The notes below the pieces were generated by a model. The model did not search any database. It had not been told where the DNA came from and worked only from the letters and a program-made list of their open reading frames with translations. From the NCBI GenBank assembly GCA_019454045.1, contig SKCR01033441.1:1-64000 (forward strand): a DNA stretch of 64,000 bases, written 5' to 3'. The position numbers and the translations under genes were made by a program. Below, in pieces: positions 10,567-20,721 of the stretch (positions within the stretch are counted from its first letter, which is position 1; every line of letters begins with the position of its first letter). Origin of the DNA: Zanthoxylum bungeanum (lineage: Eukaryota; Streptophyta; Magnoliopsida; Sapindales; Rutaceae).

Positions 10567-13184
10567 TGTTGGGGTTGGTGCTCAGAGCGCCAATCCGGGC
10601 CGTATTTATGTCTGATTCATGAATACGAACATCCCCTTATTCCATAATATTACTTATTTATGGTTGCACCTCTTGTTCTTATATACATATTCGATCTGAT
10701 TACGATTAGATTGAAACTAAATATGGTTAGTGATATGTATATATTAGACAAAGGCCCGATAATATATAATGCAGTACACAGTTACAAAGTTAGTTTGTAA
10801 TTGACATTGGGAAGTGTCACTGCTATATGTATATTATCAAACATAGTTCCTGGTCAAGATTTGCTAACACGGGTCGGTTAGTCAAATCCGTTGAGACCAG
10901 TACATGTCGTATATCGAGACTTGGTCCGATGGTTTATCCCAATGAACCATGAGTCTAGGGAGACTCGTATAGACGTGTAGGTGTTTATAATGGATAAACA
11001 CTGAACGGCTCACCAAAGATTCTTAATGGATGGTACACCAACGTCAATAAGAATCTTCTCGGGTTGAGTAGCATAGTGGTCCTTCGACTTGAGACACCAC
11101 TGTGGATGTATGAGACATCCTCCACACTTAGATGGCAGTCACGTCACCGATCTATTTAGATCAGACCTGCGCCTGTTCGTTGGGTGTGGATCGATCCTCA
11201 GGATATCCTGTGTGTGTCAAGATAGGATCCGTCAGTTCTGTGTACAGAGTATAGGTAGTCCATATATATTTAGCAGTCTGTTAAATCTGTGGCCACAATA
11301 TACATCGGAAGTAAGTTCCGAGTGTTATTTAGAGATTGCTAATAGATACGTCGACAAGATAATACCTATAGAGATTTGACGTTTACATCTATATCTCTGG
11401 GATTATCTGGATACCTGTGACAGAGGGATTATACGTATGCAATGACCTCGACCTGTATGATTCAGCTAGTTTATCCGTGATCGTCATAGTCTACGGGTGG
11501 ATAGATTATGTACATGAAATTGTATTTCATGACGGATATACCTGAATCTAGAGAGTCTCAATAATGAAACATACTCGTAGAGCACTAGAGCAACATTTAT
11601 GAATAATGATGATTATTTATAAATCGTTTAATCGTTAAACGAAAAATACATGCGAACGGGCCGAACCGTCATTTCCTAATTAATGTGTATTTGTATTTAT
11701 ATATATGATATTATTAAATACACATTAATAAATAGTCAAATAAAGGTATTGACATATATCATTAATATATGTATTTGAGATATTTAAAGTAAATATAATA
11801 CATATGTTGATATATTTGTATTTAATTAATTATTTAATTATTTAATTGTTAAATGATTAATATAATTAAAATATAAATATATTACCAAATGATAAGGTTA
11901 GGAAATGATTTTAAGTGTAAATGTTTGACTTTACATTAAAGGAAAAGGTTGTCAAATTGATTTTGACTTCTTAAGATATTTGTTCAAAATTGTTTGAAAA
12001 ATAAAAATATCTTTTTCCTTTATTTCTTATAATTTCGGCCAATACACTTTAATATAAAAGAGATATATTTTTCTAAGTTGCATTTGTTGACTAAATTAAA
12101 TATCTTTAAAGTTGTTTTAGATATTTAACCAAGTTGAACAAATGAAAGACAAATGAAGATGAAATTAATATTCTTGTAATTTGCCTTGCCAATTTCGGCC
12201 AAGGGCTTTTTCAAGCTTGTATATATGTTTTTCATTTCATTTGCTTTTAACCTAATTCACTTTAACCAAAAACTCCATTAAAGGAAGGCAAAGAATGCTA
12301 GAGAGAAAAGAAAGAAAAAATCAAGAAAAGCTTGGAAAATAGTAAGTATTTCCAACCTTCCATTAGAGAGTAATTTGTTCCTCTTGTTGTGGGCAACATC
12401 TTGTGATGTTCTTGAGTTTTTCTATTCTTTATTCTTTGTGTTTTTGATGGATAAATATTTGGTGAAAGTGTAGAGCATGTATAATGGAGAAAGCTTGTGA
12501 CTAGTGTAGTTATAAGTGTTCTTTTAAGGTTTTGGAAACCATGTTGCTAATCTAGAGTTGTTGACCCACTCTTAGATGACCTAGATTTGATCTTGAGTTG
12601 TTTCATTGTGTTGAGACTTGGATTGGATGGAAGAATGATGATAAAGTAATTGATTTAAACTATTTGGTCTAATTTGTCCAATTTGAGGAATTGAAAAATT
12701 AGGGTTCTTGACCAATTCCAAATTTGGGGGTTTTCATATATGTTGAGCATTTGGGGTGTTTTATATGATGCATGAAAGTTTCATGTTGATTGGATTTCAT
12801 TTGGATGCGTTTTGAAGCATGAAATGACCAAATGGTCAATTTGGGCACCAAATGGTGCATTCGGCCTTTGCGATAAATTTGGGGATTTTGGTTTTGCTTT
12901 GGTGTTTTGATGTTTTGAACATGCTAAGTTCATCTTAGAAATTATTTAGAATCATTCAAAATTGATTAGATCAATTTCGGACTAAAATGGACAAAATACC
13001 AAAGTAAGGGTAATTTGGTAAATTCACCTAAATATGATTTATTGAATTTTATTTCATAATTTGATTATTGGAATATTAAATAAATATGTTTATTTAATTA
13101 ATCCGAGAAAAATTTTTGAAATCGGAAGATACGATCTTCCGCCGCTTCCGCTGCGTTACCGGATATTCCCCCTAAAACCCCACA
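10567..13184 (+). repeat. 3' LTR of the LARD-like element
   Basis: 2618 bp, matching 3763-6376 throughout. It ends CCCCACA where the 5' copy has CCCCTACA. The target duplication GTAAC follows directly. Confidence 0.9.
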
Positions 13185-13189
13185 GTAAC

Positions 13190-14792
13190 TTTGTAGAGTA
13201 GTGTAATTGTAGAAATGTTGAATTATTTGAGTATGAGTTTATTGAATATGTGCATTTGGTAGAACCCGAGTGAAAACAGAATGAATTGGATTGATCCATA
13301 GAATATGCAAGTTTCCTGTAAAAGTGGATTTTTTTTTGTGTATTAATGTGTTTTTTATCGTAATGATAGGTATGAGTCATATATAATGTTATGATAGTGT
13401 TTAGATAAATCCGGGTAGGTTCGGAGGATTTGGGACCTTTCTGTAGCGTTGCGGAAATTTTTTCTAGAGATTTTCCAAAAAATACGTAAACCGAGGATTT
13501 AAGTAAACTAGTGGCTTTGAATAGTTTGTAATGATATTTTAAGAGTAATGGAACTAAAATCATTGAAATTGGACTTGTTTGGTTGTTCCGGAAAAATCCA
13601 GAATTTTATCGTAGTTTAGTCGAGAACTCCGTAAGTCGCAATTCTGTCGGCGTTTCGCCATTGTGTGTGTGTGTATTCACCGAGAATTAGGGTTTAATTT
13701 TGTTTTTAAATAAAAGTTGTGGTTAGTTTTTATTTTTAAATAGAAAGTGTGTATTGTGTTAAGAATGTGTGTGAGTGGTTGCTGAATTGAGGATAATGAA
13801 AATCAGTTTTAAATTAAATACTAACAAAATCTCACAATTGTGATTGATATTGATTTTTTATTTTCTTTAAATATTCAATTAGTTTTAAATATATGTGTAT
13901 ATATTTACTAAGTTTGACATTACGTTCAATTATAATCTAATTTGAATATTTTGATTAAATATAATATAGTCCAATATGATACTTTACTCCACACATTAAA
14001 TGGACTACACGTGATGGCAAGTTTCCACAATTGCCCACAGTCTTTACATTTGTCGTTGATATTCATGTTCTTCGCTTTGGGTTTAAGGAACGCATAACAT
14101 GATACGTCTAAAGTATCTTTAACTAAAAAGGAAAATGACATATAACTATTCAATACATTTCTCATAATAATACTTTAAATCTGTAATTTTAAAAATATAA
14201 GTTTAGTCTTTATAATTTTAAAAAATACAAACTTAATACTCATCGTTAAATTTTTTTTTTTTTTTTGTTAATTGGATCATTTTTTTCTTCAATTTTAAAA
14301 CAAGCTTTTACTATTTTTTAAAAAATTGTGGATATTCGAGTCAGTCATTTATTATCATCTAATTTTGAAACAAACTTAAACTATTTTTGTATGAGTTATG
14401 ACACTTAATAAGTAATAACCATATAAACAAAAGCATACACGCCAAACATATTATAACTTTTGTTAAACACAATATATGAAATATCATATAACTACAATAG
14501 TCAAAACTTCCATATGAGCTGATCCTTATCCATTTCTCATAATCCTTTAAAATTCCTATTCTGGTTCATTCTTTATACAAGGTCCTTTAAATGTAGTCAC
14601 ATATACCAATCTATAATCTCATTGCCTATGGCATACAAAAATAAAATCCATCCTAAATAAAAACATATAGTCGAATGTTACATCATCCAGTTCATTTAAT
14701 TCTTTTATCTTATAACAAAAGACGAGTCATATATATGAAGTATCAGCAAATCAGAAGAATTTGATGTGATCTTTATTGATCAATTATCAATA
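13190..14792. other. Non-coding region, old retroelement debris
   Basis: No gene is recognised. 13190-13680 continues the gypsy-like sequence interrupted by the LARD (TAGGTTCGGAGGATTTGGG, GCGTTGCGGAAAT). 13660-13676 holds a short GT microsatellite. 13680-14750 is AT-rich with T/A runs (poly-T near 14250-14266) and repeated phrases of the type TTTATAATTTTAAAA. The 135-codon reverse frame at 13156-13563 starts in LTR sequence and looks like chance. Confidence 0.4.
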
Positions 14793-14797
14793 GTAAT

Positions 14798-15582
14798 TGT
14801 TGATGGTGTTTTCAGGCACTATGTTATTTAAGCAGCACGACAGGGTTAAAAAAGGTAATTCACTTCTCAATCAAGATTATTAATGCCGACCCGACCACTA
14901 AAGAGTCCACAGTAAGGGGCCGGGAACTTTACGGTTAGTGACCGAGCACTTGAGTTCAAGATGACCGGGCAATTATCAGGTCGACAGCAGCATTCTCAGT
15001 ACAAAAGACTATTATGACCGACCACATAAAGACCGAGCATAGGGCAAGACATGTTCGGGAAGATAAGGCATTCTATCCATACAAGATAAGATAATAAGTT
15101 ATCCTACTTTCATGGGGTAAAGTAGTAAGTCAATGTCCTAGTATGATAAAGGAAGTAAAGGTAGTTTTTGACTAGGAATCCTTATGGGAAAGGGAAATTG
15201 TTTCAACTAGGAAACCCTTGTAAAAGAAGGAATCTGATTTCTGCACTATTATAAATAGGAGGGTAGAGTATGCTTAAGGGGGGGAAGAAAAAAGAGAACG
15301 AATATCATCATCAGAATCACCAAGCTCTGACTTGTAAAACACAAAGAACGGTCTGAGAAGCGCATTTGAATAATAAAAGTATCATCTTGTTTGTGCCCGT
15401 GGACGTAGGTCGGATCCAAATCCACCGAACCACGTTAAATCTCCTTGTCGATTGGTGTATTATTTGTCTTTTGCTAAGTTGCTTTTGGTCCCCCATAACC
15501 AAACAAATTCACTATTGAGGGAGGATTGTCGGGAGTAGTATAATTCCCATATTGCCCCTGAGACCAAAATCAGTCGTCAACA
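14798..15582 (+). mobile_element. Solo LTR with perfect target duplication
   Basis: This 785-bp LTR begins TGTTGATGG and ends CGTCAACA, with short inverted ends TGTTGA/TCAACA, and is flanked by GTAAT on both sides (14793-14797, 15583-15587). It has a TATA box (15250-15257), a GT-rich 3' part and a CGTGGACGTAGGTCGGATCC passage typical of plant LTR U5 regions. No internal sequence, PBS or PPT is present, so it is the product of LTR-LTR recombination. The orientation is taken from the TATA box; superfamily is not assigned. Confidence 0.85.
15250..15257 (+). promoter_or_regulatory. TATA box of the solo LTR
   Basis: TATAAATA lies about 450 bp into the LTR, before a purine-rich GGGGGGGAAGAAAAAAGAG tract at about 15278-15296. 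It could still drive read-through transcription to the right. Confidence 0.55.
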
Positions 15583-15587
15583 GTAAT

Positions 15588-15726
15588 ATTTGTACAATAA
15601 TCTTATAATATTTAGTTTGCCATATCATAAATGTACTTACCTATAAAATTTCAGAAAAAATACATCTTATACCAATCTATAATTTCTTTAAACACCGATC
15701 ATACAAATAAAAACATCATATACATA
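15588..15726. other. AT-rich spacer
   Basis: I see nothing recognisable here. It is the right flank of the solo LTR insertion site. Confidence 0.4.
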
Positions 15727-16434
15727 TGTAATATCTCGAGTTTTTCAGAACAGTGTTGGAAGGTTCCCGAATTAAAGTTAAAAATTTAGAACGGGATATT
15801 ATTCGAAAATAAGAGTTTATGTGTTGGAAAATAGATCGAAATATTTTTAACATGAAGCTTCATCGTTTTGGAAAAAGCATGATTTCGAGAACGGGTTACG
15901 TGATTTCTATTTATATCGTTATACGCGTAAATATTTCTTATTTCAGCTATAAAAATTGCAAACAAACTTCGATTGAGCAGATTCTTGAATTGTCGGACTC
16001 ATATTTCAGAGACGAATAACTTTCGTGCTGAATACTTTTCAAAATTTATATTAGACGGACATCAAAAATATGAATTTCCGAGAAAATCCTATGACAAGAG
16101 CCTGATTGCAATTTCACAGGGGGCCTGAAGGTAAATTTCAGAAACTTTTTTATATAAATACCCCAAGATTTTCTGAAATCACGAAAATTAAAATATCCCT
16201 CAAAACTACCCACCCGACTCCTCGTCCCTTTAACACATTAAGGATCTCTTGGTAGCACCGGCGGCCTGCCGACAATCATCAACTAGCGTAACCAACAAGA
16301 GGGGTGCGTCAGCCACCCCTCCTTCTTGTGGTGGCCGGCGGCAGCCCAGAACGCCAGCGAACTGCACGAAAGTGAAGGTGACGTGAGCGGAAATGCGTTT
16401 ATCGATCCCGACTCTTCACTTTATTTCACGGCCC
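15727..16434 (+). mobile_element. Chromovirus-like gypsy LTR, truncated on the right
   Basis: The start TGTAATATCTCGAG resembles the TGTAACATCYCG start of plant Tekay/Del-type gypsy LTRs. A U3-like AT-rich part is followed by a TATA box (TATATAAATA, 16151-16160) and a more GC-rich transcribed part with CACCGGCGGCCTGCCGAC. It is cut at 16434 by the start of a copia LTR. The 66-codon frame at 15819-16019 is LTR sequence. The family is a guess from the start motif and layout. Confidence 0.45.
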
Positions 16435-17843
16435 TGTTAGTGTTCATAGAACATGCCAAGGATCTCTAATCATGATTCGGTATGTGAATATTCAAAGAAG
16501 TTGCGGAAGACTTACATTGATCGGATGTTGAGATTTCAAAAAACTTTGATGTATGTTGAGAGCTCCAAGCTTTTCTTTGTGTTCCAAACTCAATGAATTG
16601 GTTTCCCTATCAACTTGATTCACTCTTGGAAGTGCTAGCTCACAAGAATTTTTACAACAAAAACTCAATGGGAGATGAAGAAGCTCACGACAATGTGAGG
16701 GAATGGGAGAGAGAGCTTTTTTTATTTTTGTGTATTTGATTTTCTAAAATCAATTACCATTTACCAAATCCAAGTTGGTATATGTCATTCCAAATAATTA
16801 AAAAACAAAGTGTGTTGGATTTTGTTTGTGTAAAAAACAAGCAATCTAAGCTTCACACTCAACCTTAACCACTTCCATCACTAGTCAAATTAGTTGATGT
16901 AAGTCAAGTGGGTCCCACCACTTATAAATTCTGAATTTAAGTCGAACAATCCAACACGCAACTTCACTCGGGCCCGAGTTCATTTAATTCCGAATTAACG
17001 AATTTTCCGTTGCGACATAATTAAATATAATTTAATTAAATAATTATGCCTTGCAAAATTATTATTAAAGTCGCTTACGAATTAATTCTAAATTAATTAT
17101 TTTGCCCGAATTAAAATAAATTTTAATTCCGCATTGAAATCTAATTTCAATTAATATATCGAATATATTATTTAATCTATTAATTCCAAATTAATCATTC
17201 TCTCTCTTCTAATCGAATTTTATCCCAGATAAATTCTTGCCGCAATTAATTCTAGATTGATTTTCTCTCTCTCATAATTAATCCCAGATTAATTCTGTTC
17301 GAGTCAAATGTCATCGGTGAATCTTTGGGAAGCGACCCATGAGATTCCTGGATATGTTGGCAGTAAATCCGATCATCGGACTATCCGAACACGTGCGTAC
17401 CTCGTACCACGTTCTTACCGATTTACAAGACTTGGTTGGCTTCTAGCAAAGCATCGTGCCTACCCAATTCTCCAGAAATATTCTTTTAAGGAATACATAA
17501 TCTTTATTAAGCGTAGTATACTAAGTATTGCGTATTACGATCCAGTATTGGATGTCACATGCTAGGCCTGAGGCTGGAATTGTGTCAGTCCCGTACGAAG
17601 CATATATCGGATCACTAGCAACTAGTCTTTTTAATCGGATAATCATGACCTTGTCATATTATCCCAATAGTTGCAACATATTAGAGTACCAATTCTGTAT
17701 CCTACGTGATCATCATCTCCATATGACTGGAGTGACACTTCCATCTTTTCATCACATCCAATACACTACGATTCTCAATAGCGTACACAAAACCTGTTAA
17801 AGTCCCTGAAGACCAAAACCAAAACGTACTGATTTTCGCAAGT
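16435..17843 (-). mobile_element. Copia LTR, reverse, broken at its U3 side
   Basis: It starts TGTTAGTGTTC and is collinear with the LTR at 20722: the GTTGCGGAAGACTTAC block, the repeated TTAATTCCAAATTAAT palindromes near 17160-17300, CATCGGTGAATCTTTGGGAA, and CATGCTAGGCCTGAGGCTGG. It stops at 17843, within the block TCGCAAGTATTAGCGATGCA, and about 650 bp of the normal LTR end is missing. Frames at 17308-17800 are LTR sequence, not genes. Confidence 0.75.
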
Positions 17844-17857
17844 AGCAAATCTCCCAT

Positions 17858-18000
17858 TTAAGGTGGCAGATCATGGATTTCTTCATCATCTTCAACTTCT
17901 TCCTCCTCTTCAGCATCATCATCATCATTACCAGCGTCCATATCACCACCGACTCCAGCATCATGTTCTTCAGCCTGCCGAATTGGCTGAACTAAATACC
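17858..18000 (-). pseudogene. Captured last exon: acidic C-terminal tail, gene unknown
   Basis: Read on the minus strand, a splice acceptor (..GGAGCAG) is followed by an open frame starting YLVQPIRQAEEHDAGVGG and running into a very acidic tail (DDDDAEEEEEVEDDEEIHD), ending in TAA at 17860-17858. The exon-like codon pattern and the splice site argue that it is a captured gene fragment. The tail does not resemble the C-terminus I know for the neighbouring STRAP gene, so it probably comes from another gene. I do not recognise the family. Confidence 0.5.
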
Positions 18001-18140
18001 CTGCTCCATACAAATATAGGAAACATAAATGGATGAGAAAAGGCTATGGTTAAAAGCCACAATGTAGCTTCTGCAATGAAAGCATCCAAGTAAACATGCA
18101 TAAAACAGAAGGAAAAATGGTGATCTGGTCTAAAACTTAC

Positions 18141-19050
18141 TGATTTGCATCCCATAATTTAACTGTAGATCCGTCAGCAGTTGTGATATAACGAACATCT
18201 TTACTCACTTCAGCACTGGTCACAGGTGACTTTGTCTCAAGTGTCTGGGCTATCATACCACTTCGAACATCCCATAACCTAAAAATTTAGCAAGTATTAA
18301 GACGAGCTGTAAATCACATGCAGCACTACAGGCTACAACTACATCAAAAGTAAATAGTAGGAGTATAAATGTGTTAAAGATTCATTATTTAATACTGGAA
18401 ATTTCTATCTGACACAAAGTCACCAACAAGCATTCAAGCATTTATACTCTCTGTGTGTGTGTGTGTATGTGTGTTCCTCTTTAGAATCCCTTCATCTTAT
18501 AGGAAACACTCATCTTATTAAATAAACACTCATCTTACTAAATTTGTATCATGTGATTATTCCCAAGCCTCCTGCAAGTCCAATGCAGATAGCTCAACAA
18601 AACCCTGTCTAAGTTTATTCTATCTATTATTGACAGTATTTCACTCAAAGGACAAATTGCATTTGTATATAACGAGAAAAGCCTCCAGCAATTTACACCA
18701 TATTGCATAGAGTTGTTTAAGAGAATAAAAACTATCACAATGAGTTGTCAAAAGGAACAAAAGTAAAAGAAACAAAGGTAAAAAATAATTTCTCTTTTCA
18801 AATAAAAAGCGACTTAATTACCACCTAACAGTAGCTTTAAGCAGGATGCAGAACAAACATGCATACCTGACACCTCCCATATCAGTGCAAGTGCTTAAGA
18901 TTGTCTGATCACTATGAATTATTGAAGCCATGCAACGGTTCTGACTGAACCTGGAGACCTACCAACTTCTCTTGGAGGTGCATCAGGACGATTCAGATCA
19001 AAGATACTGAGAATTTTCTCCATTCCCCCAGTGAGTAGCAGGTGCGTATC
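18141..19050 (-). pseudogene. Captured STRAP-like WD40 gene fragment (two exons)
   Basis: Exon a (19050-18867) encodes DTHLLLTGGMEKIL, IFDLNRPDAPPREVG and, after a small frame-breaking insertion with a stop, SDQTILSTCTDMGGVR. Exon b (18278-18141) encodes LWDVRSGMIAQTLETKSP and RYITTADGSTVKLWDANQ. These are adjacent WD repeats of plant serine/threonine kinase receptor-associated (STRAP-like) proteins, seven-bladed WD40 scaffolds. All four exon edges carry AG/GT splice sites, so genomic DNA, not mRNA, was captured. The N-terminal and C-terminal repeats are absent and exon a is frameshifted, so it makes no functional protein. Confidence 0.8.
18448..18475. repeat. GT microsatellite
   Basis: A short run of about nine GT units with one interruption, inside the intron-like space between the captured exons. 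Confidence 0.8.
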
Positions 19051-19632
19051 CTGTGCCCAGGTAGAAAAACATCAAATGAGAAGCATAAATAAGCATATTT
19101 ATAGTGTTAACAAATAACCATCCTCCCACTTCCACAGAATGATTCTATCAAGAATGGTCTAAGGAATAAAGTATATAGATCCATCATAAACAATAAACGT
19201 CAAATATTACTGCACCAATAAAATGCTTAGGCTTACAGTAACCAAAATGCAGAAGATAAACAATCTTGCTCACATGTTCTTTCAATCTTCACTCTAATGT
19301 CATAATCTAATTTAGATAGCCTTTTCTTCTTTAAGCTTGTCGATAAATATTCCAAGATTTTATTGCAAAATATATTCAATGTCCTCAGAAACTAACTAAA
19401 TCGAAACATATACAAATATTAACTGAACTAATTATGAAATTCCAATTGTGAAATGGATTTAAAGCCAATGAAACTAAGTTTAATATCTAATTTTTTTTTA
19501 TGATTTTGATGAAATTTGAAAGTACTGCAAGTATTTAGTAAACACGAACCTCAACACGAATCATGCACATATCTACATTCTAACACGAAATTTAAATTAA
19601 TCAAAACAGAAATAATAGTTTTTAAAACTCAC

Positions 19633-19975
19633 TTGTCTGTCACCCAAAGGAATTTTGACAAACACCGGCTGAGGAAAAGTCGGCACGGAATCATTGACAA
19701 CAGGTTCAGAACTTCCGGTCCAGTTGCCGAAGCTCTAACATTAAACTGGTGGCTGTACTTTCTTCTTGATAAGAGCAGGGACAGTGAACGCAACTTAGAA
19801 GATTTTTTATTTTGGATTTTGGGTTTCCTTTCAAATAGATCTTGGTCTAGGGTTTCTTATCACCGTTGGTTGGTTAGGATTTGCTGGAATCGACGAGAAG
19901 GGGCTATGGTTCGGCTAGGCTTTGATTTGATTTTGGATTTTGGTTTAGGGTTCGGCTGTGTCGTTGTTTGATTTA
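19633..19975 (-). pseudogene. Captured first exon with 5' UTR, gene unknown
   Basis: On the minus strand this reads like the start of a plant gene: a C/A-rich leader with an AAACCCTAG telo-box, then coding-like sequence (e.g. KKKYSHQFNVRASATGPEV in one frame, VPTFPQPVFVKIPLGDRQ in another), and a clean splice donor (GACAA/GTGAGT) at 19633/19632. The two readable frames overlap around 19730, suggesting a frameshift. I do not recognise the family. The 151-codon frame on the opposite strand (19516-19971) looks like a shadow. Confidence 0.45.
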
Positions 19976-20004
19976 GAACAAATGAAATAGAAGGCTTTAA
20001 ATAA

Positions 20005-20370
20005 TGATCAAAACGACAGCGATGGAATTTTAATTCCGTTTCTAAATAGAGACGGAATTAAAATTCCGTCGCTATTTAGAGACGGAATTTTAATTCCGTC
20101 GCTCTTTATAGACAGAATTTTAATTCCGTCGCTATTTATAGAGACATATTAAAAAATCTGTCGCTAATTATAGAGACGGATTAAAAAATATGTCGTTATT
20201 CCGTCGCTTTTTTCCCCGCGATTTCATTCCCGCCACTATTAGCTACGAAATTGTATCCCGTCGTTAAATTCTGTCGCTAATGTTGTAATCCATTTCAATT
20301 TCGTCGCTATTACGTTTCTAATTGTTGAAACGATTATTCTGTCGCTAATTTACGTCGCTAATTCTGTATT
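20005..20370. repeat. CACTA subterminal repeats (second family)
   Basis: Repeated palindromes of the form GACGGAATTTTAATTCCGTC, with single units TCCGTCGCTAATT, fill this interval. They differ from the GCGTCGA repeats of the first CACTA element. Confidence 0.75.
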
Positions 20371-20381
20371 TTCTTGTAGTG
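20371..20381 (+). repeat. CACTA terminal inverted repeat, right end
   Basis: TTCTTGTAGTG is identical to the terminus at 2655-2665. Copia leader sequence resumes at 20382. Confidence 0.7.
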
Positions 20382-20708
20382 TTCCATGCTATATAGGTCA
20401 CATCAATTTGGGGATTTTAAATCCGATTTCGATTTTAATCCAATTAAATCCTAAATCAATTTATCCCATGTCTTTCAACTCATCCAATGATCAAAAAATA
20501 AAATTACCATGACTTTAGGGCATACTCAAACTTTCGGCCAAGCCAAACATTTGGGGAAAAATTAATCCAATTCAATTTTCATCAAATTGATCATGCATAA
20601 CTCTAAGTTATCATCATTCAAGCATACTCAATCAATCAATTTTATCAAATCATGCTCAAATCAATTTTACCCAAATTTTACCCTAATTCAATTTCATGCT
20701 TAATCAAG
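20382..20708 (-). other. Copia untranslated leader remnant, reverse
   Basis: It shares long blocks with 63870-64000 (TTTGGGGATTTTTAAATCCG, TTTCGATTTTAATCCAATTA) and with the region before 38606. This is the leader between PBS and gag of the reverse copia family. The remaining interior of this element is missing and replaced by the CACTA-like segment. Confidence 0.65.
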
Positions 20709-20720
20709 GCTCTGATACCA
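20709..20720 (-). other. Primer binding site (initiator-Met tRNA), reverse
   Basis: GCTCTGATACCA is the exact complement of the copia PBS TGGTATCAGAGC, one base from the LTR. This places the 5' LTR of the reverse element on the right. Confidence 0.9.
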
Positions 20721-20721
20721 T

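Larger units (their letters stand above)
3763..13184 (+). mobile_element. Complete non-coding LTR retrotransposon (LARD-like)
   Basis: This 9.4-kb element has two long, nearly identical direct LTRs (3763-6376 and 10567-13184), both starting TGTTGGGG and ending ..ACA. The PBS complementary to initiator-Met tRNA is at 6380-6391, the polypurine tract is at 10554-10566, and a perfect 5-bp target duplication GTAAC lies at 3758-3762 and 13185-13189. The 4.2-kb interior has no coding region: the longest reading frames are under 70 codons. That fits a large retrotransposon derivative mobilised in trans, probably by a copia relative given the PBS and the LTR ends. The few LTR differences imply a fairly recent insertion. 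Confidence 0.9.
17844..20381. mobile_element. CACTA-like element fragment carrying host-gene exons
   Basis: The right end TTCTTGTAGTG (20371-20381) is a CACTA terminus, preceded by about 370 bp of subterminal palindromes (consensus GACGGAATTTTAATTCCGTC). Inside are exons of at least one, probably two or three, unrelated host genes, all on the minus strand and still bounded by splice sites. That is the pattern of gene-capturing (Pack-type) CACTA elements. The left terminus CACTACAAGAA is not found at 17844, so the left end is deleted or rearranged together with the copia element around it. Confidence 0.6.

Noticed and set aside
13156..13563. 135-codon minus-strand frame
   Set aside because: It crosses the boundary between the LARD LTR and its target-site flank, so it cannot be an old gene. 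No recognisable domain.
19516..19971. 151-codon plus-strand frame
   Set aside because: It is opposite a first-exon-like segment with telo-box leader and splice donor on the minus strand, and its product has no known domain.
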